From: Fibrobacter succinogenes
GTDB lineage: Bacteria; Fibrobacterota; Fibrobacteria; Fibrobacterales; Fibrobacteraceae
Length of the DNA: 51,240 nucleotides
Direction of reading: 5' to 3'
NCBI GenBank assembly: GCA_902791475.1
Contig: CADAWC010000024.1
Coordinates: 1 to 51,240 of the forward strand
Both the position numbers and the translations under genes were made by a program. Within the stretch, counting starts at the first letter, position 1. The number at the start of each line of letters is the position of its first letter. Below the pieces are notes generated by a model. It ran no database searches. It was not told the origin of the DNA and saw only the letters and a program-made list of their open reading frames with translations. Shown here in pieces: positions 26,154 to 35,386 of this stretch.

Positions 26154-26987
26154 ATGAACTACTCTATCCTTATCAACACTTGTGATAAATTTGAGGATTG
26201 CTGGGATCCGTTCTTTAAACTTTTTAAACTTTATTGGCCGGACTGCAGGGGGGCAGTCTATCTTAATACGGAATATAAGGATTATTCTTATCTCGGACTT
26301 TCGGTTGTTCCTGTAAAGGGATGTGTTGGAAAGTCTTTCAAGGGTAAATTTGCAACGTGGAGTAGTTGCTTAAAATGGGCTCTTGACAAGATGGACTCGG
26401 ATATAGTCCTGTATATGCAGGAAGATTATTTTTTGAAGGCTCCTGTCAAGAATGATTTAGTGGAGAAATATGTGAAACTTATGTGCGAACATCCTGATGT
26501 TAAGTGTATCCATTTGACAGATCAGGCGGTTCGTACCTGTGGTAAATCGGAATTTGAAAATCTTGATGTTGTAGAAATCAATCAGCGATATAGAGTTAGT
26601 TGTCAGGCGGCTCTTTGGCGTCGAGATGAATTGAGTTCGCTGATTCGTGAATATGAGGATGCCTGGCAGTTTGAAGAATTTGGTTCTCAGCGTTCTGCGG
26701 TTATGAAAAGTAAATATCTTTGCGTAAGTAGAAATTTTGTGAAATTAAACGAATTTGAAATAATTCCCTATATCTTTACAGGTATTGTTCAAGGGCGTTG
26801 GAAAGAAGAAACTGTTCCTCTCTTTGAAAAGCATGGAATAGAAATGGATTTTACAAAAAGGGGAATGCTGAAAGATGCTCCAAAGAAGCCTTTTTTTAAA
26901 AGAGTGAAATATAGGGTGAATAAAATAAAAGCCTTTTGGATCCAGAAGAAAGAACTCAAAAAGCTTTATCAGAATAAATCTATGTAA
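26154..26987 (+). CDS. Putative glycosyltransferase (GT-A-like)
   Basis: A 277-residue protein starting YSILINTCDKFEDCWDPFF. SDIVLYMQEDYFLKAPV supplies an acidic metal-binding motif, and ALWRRDELSSLIREYEDAWQFEEFGS resembles the acceptor region of capsule glycosyltransferases. The C-terminus is very basic (KKLYQNK), as in membrane-associated enzymes. Donor and acceptor unknown. GC content is a little higher than in the flanking genes. Confidence 0.65.
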   Translation: MNYSILINTCDKFEDCWDPFFKLFKLYWPDCRGAVYLNTEYKDYSYLGLSVVPVKGCVGKSFKGKFATWSSCLKWALDKMDSDIVLYMQEDYFLKAPVKNDLVEKYVKLMCEHPDVKCIHLTDQAVRTCGKSEFENLDVVEINQRYRVSCQAALWRRDELSSLIREYEDAWQFEEFGSQRSAVMKSKYLCVSRNFVKLNEFEIIPYIFTGIVQGRWKEETVPLFEKHGIEMDFTKRGMLKDAPKKPFFKRVKYRVNKIKAFWIQKKELKKLYQNKSM

Positions 26988-27015
26988 GGTGCTTTTTAGC
27001 ATAAGGATTGTTTTT

Positions 27016-28008
27016 ATGACATTGTTCAAATTTATTCTTAAAGTATGCAAAAAAGTATATCAAAAGATAGCTTTGGGAAACTCGTATGGAAAATTTTTTC
27101 CTGAAGATATTGGGCTTACTCCCGAACAAACTTCTGATATTATAATTAAGCTTTTGTCTTCTAACAAACCTTGTATGATTGCAAGATTCGGAAGTTCTGA
27201 ATTTCAGGCCATGCAAAACTGTCTTGCTGTAGAATCTCAAAATTACAGCATTCTAAAATATATACGGGGTGAACAATTTCAATGGTGGTGGAATGAGAGA
27301 AGTATTCAGGATATACAACAATGCTCAGGTTTTTTCCCCGCAAATCCGCAAACCATTTCAAAATTCACAAAGCTAATGTTAAATGATGTCAAGGAACTTG
27401 ATTTATTAGCGCTTTGGTTTGGAAAAGAAAAACAGATGCCTTTGCCGTATAATTGCAATTTTATTCATTTGTTGATGTTGGAACCATATTGGTCTTCAAA
27501 TCCTTGGACTACGGTTTTAAAAGGAAAAAAAGTGGTTGTCGTTCATCCTTTTGCTGAATTAATTGAACACCAGTACATAAATCATAGAAACGAATTATTT
27601 GATAATCCTGATATGCTTCCTTCTTTTAATTTGCGAACTGTTAAGGCTGTTCAGTCTTTGGGTGGCGAAAATAATGGTTTTAAGGACTGGTTTGATGCTC
27701 TTAAATGGATGGAAAACGAAATAGATAAAGAGGATTACGATATTTGCTTAATCGGTTGTGGGGCCTATGGCTTCCCTTTAGCAGCTCACTGCAAAAGACT
27801 TGGAAAAAAAGCTGTGCATATGGGTGGGGCTTTGCAATTATTGTTTGGTATTAAGGGAAAAAGATGGGAAAATCCTAATTATGCTAGAAATTGGCATATG
27901 AAACCTGAAAATCTTTATATAAAGATGATGTCAAATGAAAATTGGATTAGACCGGATGGGTTTAGAACCAAAAGTTCTAATAAAGTAGAGAATGGTTGTT
28001 ATTGGTAA
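27016..28008 (+). CDS. Capsule-locus protein of unknown activity, possible GT-D-like glycosyltransferase
   Basis: A 330-residue protein with conserved-looking blocks CMIARFGSSEFQAMQN, VVVVHPFAELIEHQY, NLRTVKAVQSLGG, DICLIGCGAYGFPLAAHCKR and AVHMGGALQLLFGIKGKRWE. These blocks recur in proteins of bacterial polysaccharide loci, possibly with a GT-D fold, but I cannot assign a reaction. ATG 27016 with AAGGA 9 bases earlier is chosen over GTG 26989. Very AT-rich. Confidence 0.6.
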   Translation: MTLFKFILKVCKKVYQKIALGNSYGKFFPEDIGLTPEQTSDIIIKLLSSNKPCMIARFGSSEFQAMQNCLAVESQNYSILKYIRGEQFQWWWNERSIQDIQQCSGFFPANPQTISKFTKLMLNDVKELDLLALWFGKEKQMPLPYNCNFIHLLMLEPYWSSNPWTTVLKGKKVVVVHPFAELIEHQYINHRNELFDNPDMLPSFNLRTVKAVQSLGGENNGFKDWFDALKWMENEIDKEDYDICLIGCGAYGFPLAAHCKRLGKKAVHMGGALQLLFGIKGKRWENPNYARNWHMKPENLYIKMMSNENWIRPDGFRTKSSNKVENGCYW

Positions 28009-28011
28009 AAT

Positions 28012-29274
28012 ATGATGGATATACATAGATTTATTCCATTTTGGGTAATTTTACTGACATATCCATCAATTAGTCAGTGGGTTGAATTTTCTATAGGAAA
28101 CACCACGATTTGGTGGATTTTGCAATCTCTTACTCTTTATGCCTTTTTTCAATTTAAAAAACAATATTATCAAGAGGTAAAATATCCTAAAGCAATAAAA
28201 TTTTTCATGATTTGGGTAGCTTTATCTGCTGTTTATGGTTGCTTTATGGCTGATTATTATTGGGATTATAAAAATTTAATTAGTAATTTAATGATATATT
28301 TAATGGGAGTATCTTTTTTCTATTTATCTATTCCTGAAAATATATCGAGAATTTCTCGACAATGGTGTTGCTTTGCTATTGTGGCTTTTTGGCTTTTCCT
28401 CCCGTTTATGCAACTTGAAGCCCCTGGAAAATTTTTATCACCTTTTGCGTTTCTTGTAATTTTTTGGCCGTTTTATGAAAGAAAATGGAAGATAGTCGTA
28501 ATCTTTTTTTCTTTGGCAGTGTTTGTATATGGCTCTTTGGGTGCTCGTAGCACAGCGATTCGATTTGCTTTTGCTTTAATGGTTTCTTTAGCTTTTTGGA
28601 AAATTGATATTTTATCTTTGAGTGTTGTAAAAAAGGTTACGTCTTTATTAGCAGTTATGCCATTCTTTTTCTTTATTTTGGGGGTGACTGGTTTCTTTAA
28701 TATATGGAAAATGAATGATTATCTGGGTGATAAAGAAGTTCTTGTTGCGGGGAGTTATTCTATAGCAGGTAATAGTACTAAAAGTGAAAATTTAAAAACT
28801 GATACGAGAACTTTTTTATATGAGGAAACTATTTCTAGTGCTATAAAAAATCACTATCTTTTTCAGGGACGGTCTCTTGCTCGAGGTTATGATTCTCCTG
28901 CTTTTTTTTACGTAGCGGATCATCAATTTGCCGGTACTCAATATCATAAAGGAGAACGTCAAGGTTGTGAAGTGTCTATTTTAAATGTTTTTACTTATAT
29001 GGGCTTAATAGGCGTTTGTTTATATGGTTTGATTTTTTTTATTGCAATTCGAAATGTATTCAAATATTCTAATAATAAATGCATGTTTATTATTGCTCTT
29101 AATGTTTCTTTTCGTTGGGCGTTTGCTTGGATGGAAGATTTTACACGGTTTGACTTGAATAATCTTTATCTTTGGGTTATTTTGTCAATGTGTTATTCAC
29201 CGTATTTTTTACAGATGACTGATTATGAATTTAAATCGTGGGCTCATAACATTTTGTTGCCCTCAAAAGCGTAA
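28012..29274 (+). CDS. wzy: Wzy-like O-antigen/capsule polymerase
   Basis: A 420-residue membrane protein with about 10-11 hydrophobic segments and a large periplasmic loop at about 230-320 (containing TRTFLYEETISSAIKNHYLF and GRSLARGYDSP), the topology of Wzy/O-antigen ligase-like polymerases. Sequence in this family is poorly conserved, so the call rests on topology and on the company of a Wzx-like flippase and a Wzc-like kinase. Start is ATG 28012 or 28015. Confidence 0.75.
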   Translation: MMDIHRFIPFWVILLTYPSISQWVEFSIGNTTIWWILQSLTLYAFFQFKKQYYQEVKYPKAIKFFMIWVALSAVYGCFMADYYWDYKNLISNLMIYLMGVSFFYLSIPENISRISRQWCCFAIVAFWLFLPFMQLEAPGKFLSPFAFLVIFWPFYERKWKIVVIFFSLAVFVYGSLGARSTAIRFAFALMVSLAFWKIDILSLSVVKKVTSLLAVMPFFFFILGVTGFFNIWKMNDYLGDKEVLVAGSYSIAGNSTKSENLKTDTRTFLYEETISSAIKNHYLFQGRSLARGYDSPAFFYVADHQFAGTQYHKGERQGCEVSILNVFTYMGLIGVCLYGLIFFIAIRNVFKYSNNKCMFIIALNVSFRWAFAWMEDFTRFDLNNLYLWVILSMCYSPYFLQMTDYEFKSWAHNILLPSKA

Positions 29275-29287
29275 GGGAGTGTAAAAA

Positions 29288-29893
29288 ATGATTTATCACA
29301 TTTATAAAGCAATAAGATTGATTTTAAATAAATTTGCTAGTGTAACAAATTATTGCGTTACATGGCTCAAGTTAAAAGGGAATAATGTGTCCTTTTTGTC
29401 TTTTAAAACGGGTGGAACTCCTTATATTATGGTGGCTCGCGGTGGAAAAATGAACATTGGAAAAAATTTTTCGATGAATAATGGTATCAAACATAATCCG
29501 ATAGGTTGCCCGCAACCGTGTACATTCTTTGTCGATCGCACTGCAACTTTATCTATAGGGGATAATGTTGGAATTAGCCAAACGGCCCTTGTTGCTATTG
29601 ATGATATCACTATTGGTAATAATGTAAAAATTGGTGGCGGAGTATGTATATATACGACAGATTTTCATTCTCTTGATCCTAATGTAAGAAAATCAAAAGA
29701 TGATATGAAAAATAGAGCTAAAAAGCCAGTTTTCGTTAAAGATAATGCTTTTATTGGGGCTCACTCAACAATCCTTAAGGGGGTTATTATTGGTGAAAAT
29801 TCCGTTGTAGGTGCAGGAAGTGTTGTGACCAAGAATATACCTGATAATCAAATATGGGCTGGAAACCCTGCGAAGTTTATAAGAAACGTATGA
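29288..29893 (+). CDS. Hexapeptide-repeat acetyltransferase
   Basis: A 201-residue left-handed beta-helix acyltransferase of the WbbJ/CatB type. Hexapeptide repeats run from about 55 to 190 (LSIGDNVGISQTALVAID, ITIGNNVKIGGGVCIYTTDF with HS following, then VVGAGSVVTKNIPDNQIWAG and NPAKFI). It probably O-acetylates a sugar of the repeat unit with acetyl-CoA. GGGAG precedes the ATG. It overlaps the next gene by an ATGA junction. Confidence 0.85.
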   Translation: MIYHIYKAIRLILNKFASVTNYCVTWLKLKGNNVSFLSFKTGGTPYIMVARGGKMNIGKNFSMNNGIKHNPIGCPQPCTFFVDRTATLSIGDNVGISQTALVAIDDITIGNNVKIGGGVCIYTTDFHSLDPNVRKSKDDMKNRAKKPVFVKDNAFIGAHSTILKGVIIGENSVVGAGSVVTKNIPDNQIWAGNPAKFIRNV

Positions 29894-30732
29894 AAACAAT
29901 AGCCGTACTCCTTACTGTCTTTAATCGCAAAGAAACAACTTTGCGATGCTTGGATAACCTTTTTAAGCAAGCTATTCCTGAAGGTTATTCTTTGGATGTT
30001 TACTTGACAAATGATGGGTGTACTGATGGCACCCCAGAAGCGGTTAGAGAACAATTCCCGCAGGTAAATATAATTGAAGGTAATGGAAGCCTCTTTTGGA
30101 ATAGAGGTATGTGGACCGCTTGGGATACTGCTGCCAAGACTAAAGAGTATGATTTTTATCTTTGGCTCAATGATGATACCTTCCTTTATGATGGTGCTAT
30201 CGAAAAGTTACTTGCAACTTCTCAAAAGTACAAGGACCAGGCGATTGTTGTAGGTCCCACAGAATCTTTGGATAAGTCACACACAACTTATGGCGGTCGA
30301 ATTCCTCAAAAAGGAATTCCAGAAGTTAATGGCAGAGATGTAAAGTGTATTACTTTTAACGGTAATATTGTTCTTTTCCCAAAATTTGTTTACGATTCTA
30401 TAGGCAATATGGATCCGTATTATGGTCATTCTGGTGGTGATACTGATTATGGATACACAGCGACGAAGCGAGGCGTTGCCATTTATCAGGTGGGGGAACA
30501 TCTTGGTGCTTGTGATGAACATCCGATATTGAGCAATTGGTGTAATCCTAATATTCCTTTGCGAAAACGCTGGAAGGCGTTGCATCGACCTAACGGCCAG
30601 CCTCCTCGTGAAATCTTTCATTTAGAATCCAAGTTTTTTGGTATTGGTAAAGCTACATTCCATTATTTTACAACATATCTGCATTGCGTTTTCCCGCAAT
30701 TGTGGGGGCTTTTGGGTAAAGCGAGGAAATAG
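29890..30732 (+). CDS. Family 2 glycosyltransferase
   Basis: A 280-residue GT2 enzyme: IAVLLTVFNRKETTLRCLDN, VYLTNDGCTDGTPEAV, YLWLNDDTFLYDGAI (NDD metal site) and SGGDTDYGYTATKRG. The GDTDYG segment resembles rhamnosyltransferase-like capsule enzymes. ATG 29890 is chosen over an in-frame start at 29854 because it forms the ATGA overlap and starts at the conserved beta strand. Composition here is less AT-rich than in its neighbours. Confidence 0.88.
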   Translation: MKTIAVLLTVFNRKETTLRCLDNLFKQAIPEGYSLDVYLTNDGCTDGTPEAVREQFPQVNIIEGNGSLFWNRGMWTAWDTAAKTKEYDFYLWLNDDTFLYDGAIEKLLATSQKYKDQAIVVGPTESLDKSHTTYGGRIPQKGIPEVNGRDVKCITFNGNIVLFPKFVYDSIGNMDPYYGHSGGDTDYGYTATKRGVAIYQVGEHLGACDEHPILSNWCNPNIPLRKRWKALHRPNGQPPREIFHLESKFFGIGKATFHYFTTYLHCVFPQLWGLLGKARK

Positions 30733-30734
30733 GT

Positions 30735-31832
30735 ATGAAAAAGAGGCTTTTGGTATTTCATCCTGTTATTGCGCCTTATCGTATAGATTTTTTTAATGAA
30801 TTCTATAGGCGTTTTGATACGCTTGTTTGTTTGTTTCAACGAAATTTGGTTACGCAAAAATTTGATTATTCAAAAATTGAAGAACAGTTGAATTTTACAC
30901 CAGTTTATATTGAAAACAAGAAGGGACTGTTTCATTGGATTAAAGGAATTGTTGGCCAACTACGGGTATTTAAACCAAATGTTGTGCTGTGCTCGGAATT
31001 TAGTATTGCTACATTGGTTATTGTCTTATACAAAATTTTAACTTTCAAAAGATTCCGTATTATAAGTATTGTAGATGACAGTTATGATATGGTTTCGGTA
31101 AATAATTATTTTTCGTGGAAACATAAATGGGCTGCTAAGATTCTAATGCCTTTTTTGGATAATATTATAAATGTAGAGCCTAGAGTTGCAAAATATTATC
31201 AGCAAAAATATGGTAAGGGGGTGTACATGCCTATAATTGTTGATGACGAAAGGGCTCGAGAGCGATTGCAACGAATATTGCCGATTAGTCAGGAGTATGT
31301 AACAAAATACAAGCTTGTGGGAAAAAAGATTTTATTGTTTGTTGGTCGATTTGTTGAATTGAAAAATCTTCCATTTGCAATCAATGCTTTTTTGAAAGCG
31401 AATATAAAAGATTCTGTTTTTGTAATTGTTGGAGATGGGCCTGAAAAAGAAAATATTCAGAAAATGGTTCAAAATCGAAATGATTTTATTTTTACGGGAC
31501 GAGTTGAGGGAGATTTTCTTTATGCATGGTACGATATAGCTCAAATTTTTACTTTACAAAGTACGCGTGAAGCTTTTGGTGCTGTGACTAATGAAGCTTT
31601 GCTTGGAGGATGTTATTGTCTCGTGAGTAAAATAGCAGGGAGTAATTGCTTGATAAGGGAAAATATAAATGGAAATGTTATTGATCCATATGATGATGAA
31701 CAATATGTTGAGCTGTTGGAAAAAGCTTTTGAAAAAGTAAAACCTATTAAGGATCCTTTGATATTGAGAAATAATGGTATGTGTGAAAAATTTTTTGATT
31801 GTTTTGAAAATATGTTTAATCAAATTAATTAA
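30735..31832 (+). CDS. Family 4 glycosyltransferase
   Basis: A 365-residue GT-B enzyme. N-terminal domain RLLVFHPVIAPYRIDFFNEF, linker region with ILLFVGRFVELKNLPFAINA, VIVGDGPEK, and the C-terminal nucleotide-sugar site STREAFGAVTNEALLGGCY in place of the usual E-x7-E motif. GAGG precedes the ATG, two bases after the previous stop. Sugar specificity unknown. Strongly AT-rich. Confidence 0.85.
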   Translation: MKKRLLVFHPVIAPYRIDFFNEFYRRFDTLVCLFQRNLVTQKFDYSKIEEQLNFTPVYIENKKGLFHWIKGIVGQLRVFKPNVVLCSEFSIATLVIVLYKILTFKRFRIISIVDDSYDMVSVNNYFSWKHKWAAKILMPFLDNIINVEPRVAKYYQQKYGKGVYMPIIVDDERARERLQRILPISQEYVTKYKLVGKKILLFVGRFVELKNLPFAINAFLKANIKDSVFVIVGDGPEKENIQKMVQNRNDFIFTGRVEGDFLYAWYDIAQIFTLQSTREAFGAVTNEALLGGCYCLVSKIAGSNCLIRENINGNVIDPYDDEQYVELLEKAFEKVKPIKDPLILRNNGMCEKFFDCFENMFNQIN

Positions 31833-31861
31833 AGTTTTGAGTTGTATAGGATGAAATTTTT

Positions 31862-33202
31862 ATGACAAAAGAAGAATTTCTTACATTATTTTTTGAACGG
31901 GCTAATGAAAATAAAATAGATTATTTTGTGTTTGGCTCGTATCAGTTTTTACCTCGAGATACTGGTGGTAGCGATATTGATATTGTTGTTACAGAATCTG
32001 ATTTTTTTAAGATTGAACGAACTATTCTTGATTTGTCAATGAAAAACGAAATTGCATTAGCCTCATATTACGAAACGTATAATGCTAAGTTTTATAGATT
32101 CTTAACTTTTGAATGGGGCGTTCAAATCGATGTTTTTTATAAAGGTTTACTTTACAAAGGTGCTTCTTATTTTCCTGTTGATTTATTGCAAAATGATGTT
32201 TTTGTATATAACAATATTGTAAGGGTCTTAAATGCAGAAAAAGGGTATTTTGTAGATTATTTTAAAGAAATAATTCATAATGGGAGAGCGAAGGAAAAAT
32301 ATACAAAAGCTCTTTTAAATGCTTTTAATAAGGATTTTGACGAAGCAAAAGAAATTGTAGAACGTGTTTATGAAAAAAAAACATTAGATTTGATTTTGGA
32401 GAATCTTTCTATAGACGGTCTTAACAAAATAGCATTTCCTTTACAAAAAGAGTTAAGAAAAACGGTATCGCGTGGAAATAAAATAAAACAATGGCTTGTA
32501 AAAATTTCATTAATGAAAAGATTTTTTATGCGTAAGCCTGGATATGTGATTGTTGTCGAAGGTACTGATGGTAGTGGAAAAAGCTTTATTATCAATTCGA
32601 TTACCCCAATTTTGAATGAATGCTTCCATAATGGTGTTATTTACAACCATCTTCGTCCCAATTGGTTGCCTGATATTGCTGTTGTTCTCGGCAAGAGAAA
32701 AAAGCCCAAAGAAGGTCAAGAAGTCAAGGTCGTAAGTGATCCCCATTCGGGTAAGCAGTCTGGTTTTGCAATGTCCCTTGTTCGTTGGGGATGGTATATG
32801 CTGGACTACACTCTTGGATTCATGAAAAAGGTTTGGTTGCCTATTCATTCAAAGAGCAAGGTGTTCATTTTTGATCGCTATTATTATGAATTCTATTTAG
32901 ATCAAAAACGTTCTCATGTCAAATTGCCCAATTGGGTTGTTTGGGTTGGGGAGCTCTTTCTGCCAAAGCCAGATTTGATTTTGTGCTTGGGTGGGGATCC
33001 TGAAAAAATTTACGCCCGTAAGCCCGAAACGTCTTTGGAAGAAGTTCAACGCCAAACGGCTGTATTAAAAGATTTCTGCAGTAAAAGAAAAAATGCAGTG
33101 TGGATTGATACAACTGTAAAACCCGAAGAAAGTATCGATGCTGCGATGCAGGCTATTACGGCTATGATGGGTAAACGTTTTAAAATAGATGATGTTCGAT
33201 GA
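31862..33202 (+). CDS. Fused nucleotidyltransferase-like / thymidylate kinase-like protein
   Basis: A 446-residue two-domain protein. Residues about 1-200 resemble a nucleotidyltransferase fold with GSYQFLPRDTGGSDIDIVV, the G-S...D-x-D pattern of Pol-beta-like enzymes. Residues about 228-440 form a thymidylate-kinase-like P-loop domain: VIVVEGTDGSGKSF (P-loop near 232), FIFDRYYYEFYLD, and LILCLGGDPEKIYARKPE. It is unlikely to be a housekeeping dTMP kinase; it probably phosphorylates or activates a polymer component. Base composition changes within the gene, with an AT-rich first half and a core-like second half from about 32590. It overlaps the next gene by 4 bp. Confidence 0.75.
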   Translation: MTKEEFLTLFFERANENKIDYFVFGSYQFLPRDTGGSDIDIVVTESDFFKIERTILDLSMKNEIALASYYETYNAKFYRFLTFEWGVQIDVFYKGLLYKGASYFPVDLLQNDVFVYNNIVRVLNAEKGYFVDYFKEIIHNGRAKEKYTKALLNAFNKDFDEAKEIVERVYEKKTLDLILENLSIDGLNKIAFPLQKELRKTVSRGNKIKQWLVKISLMKRFFMRKPGYVIVVEGTDGSGKSFIINSITPILNECFHNGVIYNHLRPNWLPDIAVVLGKRKKPKEGQEVKVVSDPHSGKQSGFAMSLVRWGWYMLDYTLGFMKKVWLPIHSKSKVFIFDRYYYEFYLDQKRSHVKLPNWVVWVGELFLPKPDLILCLGGDPEKIYARKPETSLEEVQRQTAVLKDFCSKRKNAVWIDTTVKPEESIDAAMQAITAMMGKRFKIDDVR

Positions 33203-34419
33203 AAGTCTTAGTTAATGCATACGCATGTTCTCCTTATCAAGGTTCTGAACCCGGAATGGGTTGGAACTTTGTCAAGTGCTTGTCGAAAAATCATGAATTG
33301 CACATAATCACTGAAAGTAAATACGAAAGTGTAATTTCCGAATATTTGGCGAACCATCCGGACGAATTTAAATATTGTAGGTTTTATTTTGTAAAAAGAG
33401 CTCGCCATAATTTATTACGTAAAATATGGCCGCCATCTTATTACTGGTTTTATAAAGCTTGGCAAAAGAAGGTTCTAAAGCTTGCTTTTGAGCTAGATAA
33501 AAAAGAAAATTTTGATTTAGTACACCAGCTAAATATGATCGGGTATCGTGAACCCGGCTATTTGTGGCGAATGAACAAGCCTTTTGTGTGGGGGCCTATC
33601 GGTGGGTTTAATATAACTCCCTGGAAATTACTCTATACAATGGGCGCTTATGGACTGATTTTCTATGCCTGTAGGAATCTGCTAAACTTATGGCAAATGA
33701 AAACTTCTCGTAGGGTTAGGAATGCTATCGAAAAAGCCTCTGAAATTATGTGCGCTACTCAAGAGGACTCCGATACTGTAAAACGTTTATTCCATAAGGA
33801 CAATGTCATTCTTCCAGAAGTTGGTTTAACGAAAATGGCTGTGTCGGAGAAGAATTTTTCTCAAGCGGATGGAGTCTTGAAACTTTGCTGGAGCGGATTG
33901 CATATACCTAGAAAGTCTCTCAACTTTTTGCTGGAATCAATGGTCGGGCTAGATAATGTCGAATTGCATGTTCTTGGGGATGGTCCCAAAAGAAAAGAAT
34001 GGATGAAATTGTCGAATGACTTGCGTTTGAAAAATGTTGTTTGGCATGGAAATTTGCCACGAGAAAATGCTTTGCTGATTATGCAAGATTGCGATGTGTT
34101 TGTTCAGACATCGTTGAGCGATGCTACATCTACGGTTTTGTTGGAAGCCTTGTCTTTGGGATTGCCTGTTGTTGCTCTGAATCATTTAGGTTTTGCGAAT
34201 GTGATTACGGACAATTGTGGCATAAAAATACGTGTAGATAATAAACGTCAAATTGTTTGTGATTTAGTAAAAGCCATTGATCGGTTGAATAAAGACAGAT
34301 GTCTATTGAAGCGACTTGCTGATGGTGCTATAAAAAGAGCCGAAGAAAATTCTTGGGAAAGTAAGTCTGAGATTCTTTGCAAAATTTATGAAAACGCCGT
34401 TGCTGGGGGCGCAAAATGA
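33199..34419 (+). CDS. Family 4 glycosyltransferase
   Basis: A 406-residue GT-B enzyme. It starts KVLVNAYACSPYQGSEPGMG, typical of a GT4 subgroup, then shows HQLNMIGYREPGYLW, WGPIGGFN, LCWSGLHIPRKSLNFLLESM, HVLGDGPKRKEW and DATSTVLLEALSLGLPVVAL, the nucleotide-sugar E-x7-E-like site. ATGA overlaps join it to both neighbours, so it belongs to one translational block with the two kinase-like genes. Confidence 0.9.
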   Translation: MKVLVNAYACSPYQGSEPGMGWNFVKCLSKNHELHIITESKYESVISEYLANHPDEFKYCRFYFVKRARHNLLRKIWPPSYYWFYKAWQKKVLKLAFELDKKENFDLVHQLNMIGYREPGYLWRMNKPFVWGPIGGFNITPWKLLYTMGAYGLIFYACRNLLNLWQMKTSRRVRNAIEKASEIMCATQEDSDTVKRLFHKDNVILPEVGLTKMAVSEKNFSQADGVLKLCWSGLHIPRKSLNFLLESMVGLDNVELHVLGDGPKRKEWMKLSNDLRLKNVVWHGNLPRENALLIMQDCDVFVQTSLSDATSTVLLEALSLGLPVVALNHLGFANVITDNCGIKIRVDNKRQIVCDLVKAIDRLNKDRCLLKRLADGAIKRAEENSWESKSEILCKIYENAVAGGAK

Positions 34420-35318
34420 TTTTTTATAGATTCAAAACAAAAACGACAAGTTACTTTTTCCCTAAACAGACAAGGAAAAGTCGGTTTATCTATTCGTTGT
34501 ACGGGAATTATGGTGGCGTTGTTGCCAAACTGTATTGGTTGCTTTTTTTGCATTGTTCGTTGGTGCGCTATCTTAATAGGGTTGAATCGTCTTCTGTGCA
34601 AGACGTTGAATTATTGCAGACTCTTTTGGGGGCTGACTCTGTTTTCGGCATAAACTATGGAACGCCTAGCCCGGATCAAAAGAAAAGTATCTTGGGTTAT
34701 GATGAGGCGGGGCGACATTTCTTTGCTAAGCTCTCCAAAAAAGAAGGTGCTAAAAAGTTGAGTTCTAATGAGATTTTTGTGTTTCAAAAGTTGTCTGATA
34801 TTGGATTGGTGCCTAAGTTATTTGATTGTAAAATTACAGATGATTATGTTTTTTTGAAAACGGAATGTGTTGATGGAAATCATGTTCATGGGCAAATCTC
34901 TAATGACGAAATTCTCCAAATTCTTGAAACCCTTCGAGCTTATCATTATGACGAAAACCTAAAATCAGATGGATTGAAGACGTGCTTTTCGCATGGGGAT
35001 TTTTGTCCGTGGAATATGCTTGAGTACGATGGACGTCTTAAAGTCATTGACTGGGAAATGGCGGGGGAAAGGTCTTTAGGGCATGATTTATTCACGTACA
35101 TTTTCCAGACATCATTTTTGATTCGTCGAGAAGAATCTTTTGAAAATGTAATGCAGAAAAATAGAACATTGATTGATTCTTATTTTGAATCAGCCGGTGT
35201 TAATGCCTGGGAACCGTATCTCAAAGATTTTGCTTTGCTGAAAATTGAGGAATTTACAAGAAAGCAGGATGCTTATATGCTTGCACGGTACAAGGAGGCT
35301 TTGAATGCCAAATTCTAA
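34416..35318 (+). CDS. Aminoglycoside-phosphotransferase/choline-kinase-like protein
   Basis: A 300-residue protein-kinase-fold phosphotransferase. GRHFFAKLSKKEGAKKLSSN gives the ATP lysine region, EIFVFQKLSDIGLVPKLF the helix C region, SHGDFCPWNMLEY near 190 the catalytic HGD...N motif, and KVIDWEMAG the metal-binding D. It could phosphorylate a sugar, glycerol or choline-like group of the polymer. It is coupled by overlap to a glycosyltransferase and follows another kinase-like gene. Substrate unknown. Confidence 0.8.
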   Translation: MIFYRFKTKTTSYFFPKQTRKSRFIYSLYGNYGGVVAKLYWLLFLHCSLVRYLNRVESSSVQDVELLQTLLGADSVFGINYGTPSPDQKKSILGYDEAGRHFFAKLSKKEGAKKLSSNEIFVFQKLSDIGLVPKLFDCKITDDYVFLKTECVDGNHVHGQISNDEILQILETLRAYHYDENLKSDGLKTCFSHGDFCPWNMLEYDGRLKVIDWEMAGERSLGHDLFTYIFQTSFLIRREESFENVMQKNRTLIDSYFESAGVNAWEPYLKDFALLKIEEFTRKQDAYMLARYKEALNAKF

Positions 35319-35355
35319 GCTCAAAGCTTTCTATAGATTTCACTATAAGCATAAC

Positions 35356-35386
35356 ATGCCCGACAGGGTCGGGCATAATTTTTCAT
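35356..35386 (+). terminator. Terminator inside the polysaccharide cluster
   Basis: ATGCCCGAC-AGG-GTCGGGCAT is a perfect 9-bp stem followed by AATTTTTCATTTTT. It ends the 5' block of the cluster. The stem may also serve the opposite-strand rpn gene. Confidence 0.75.
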
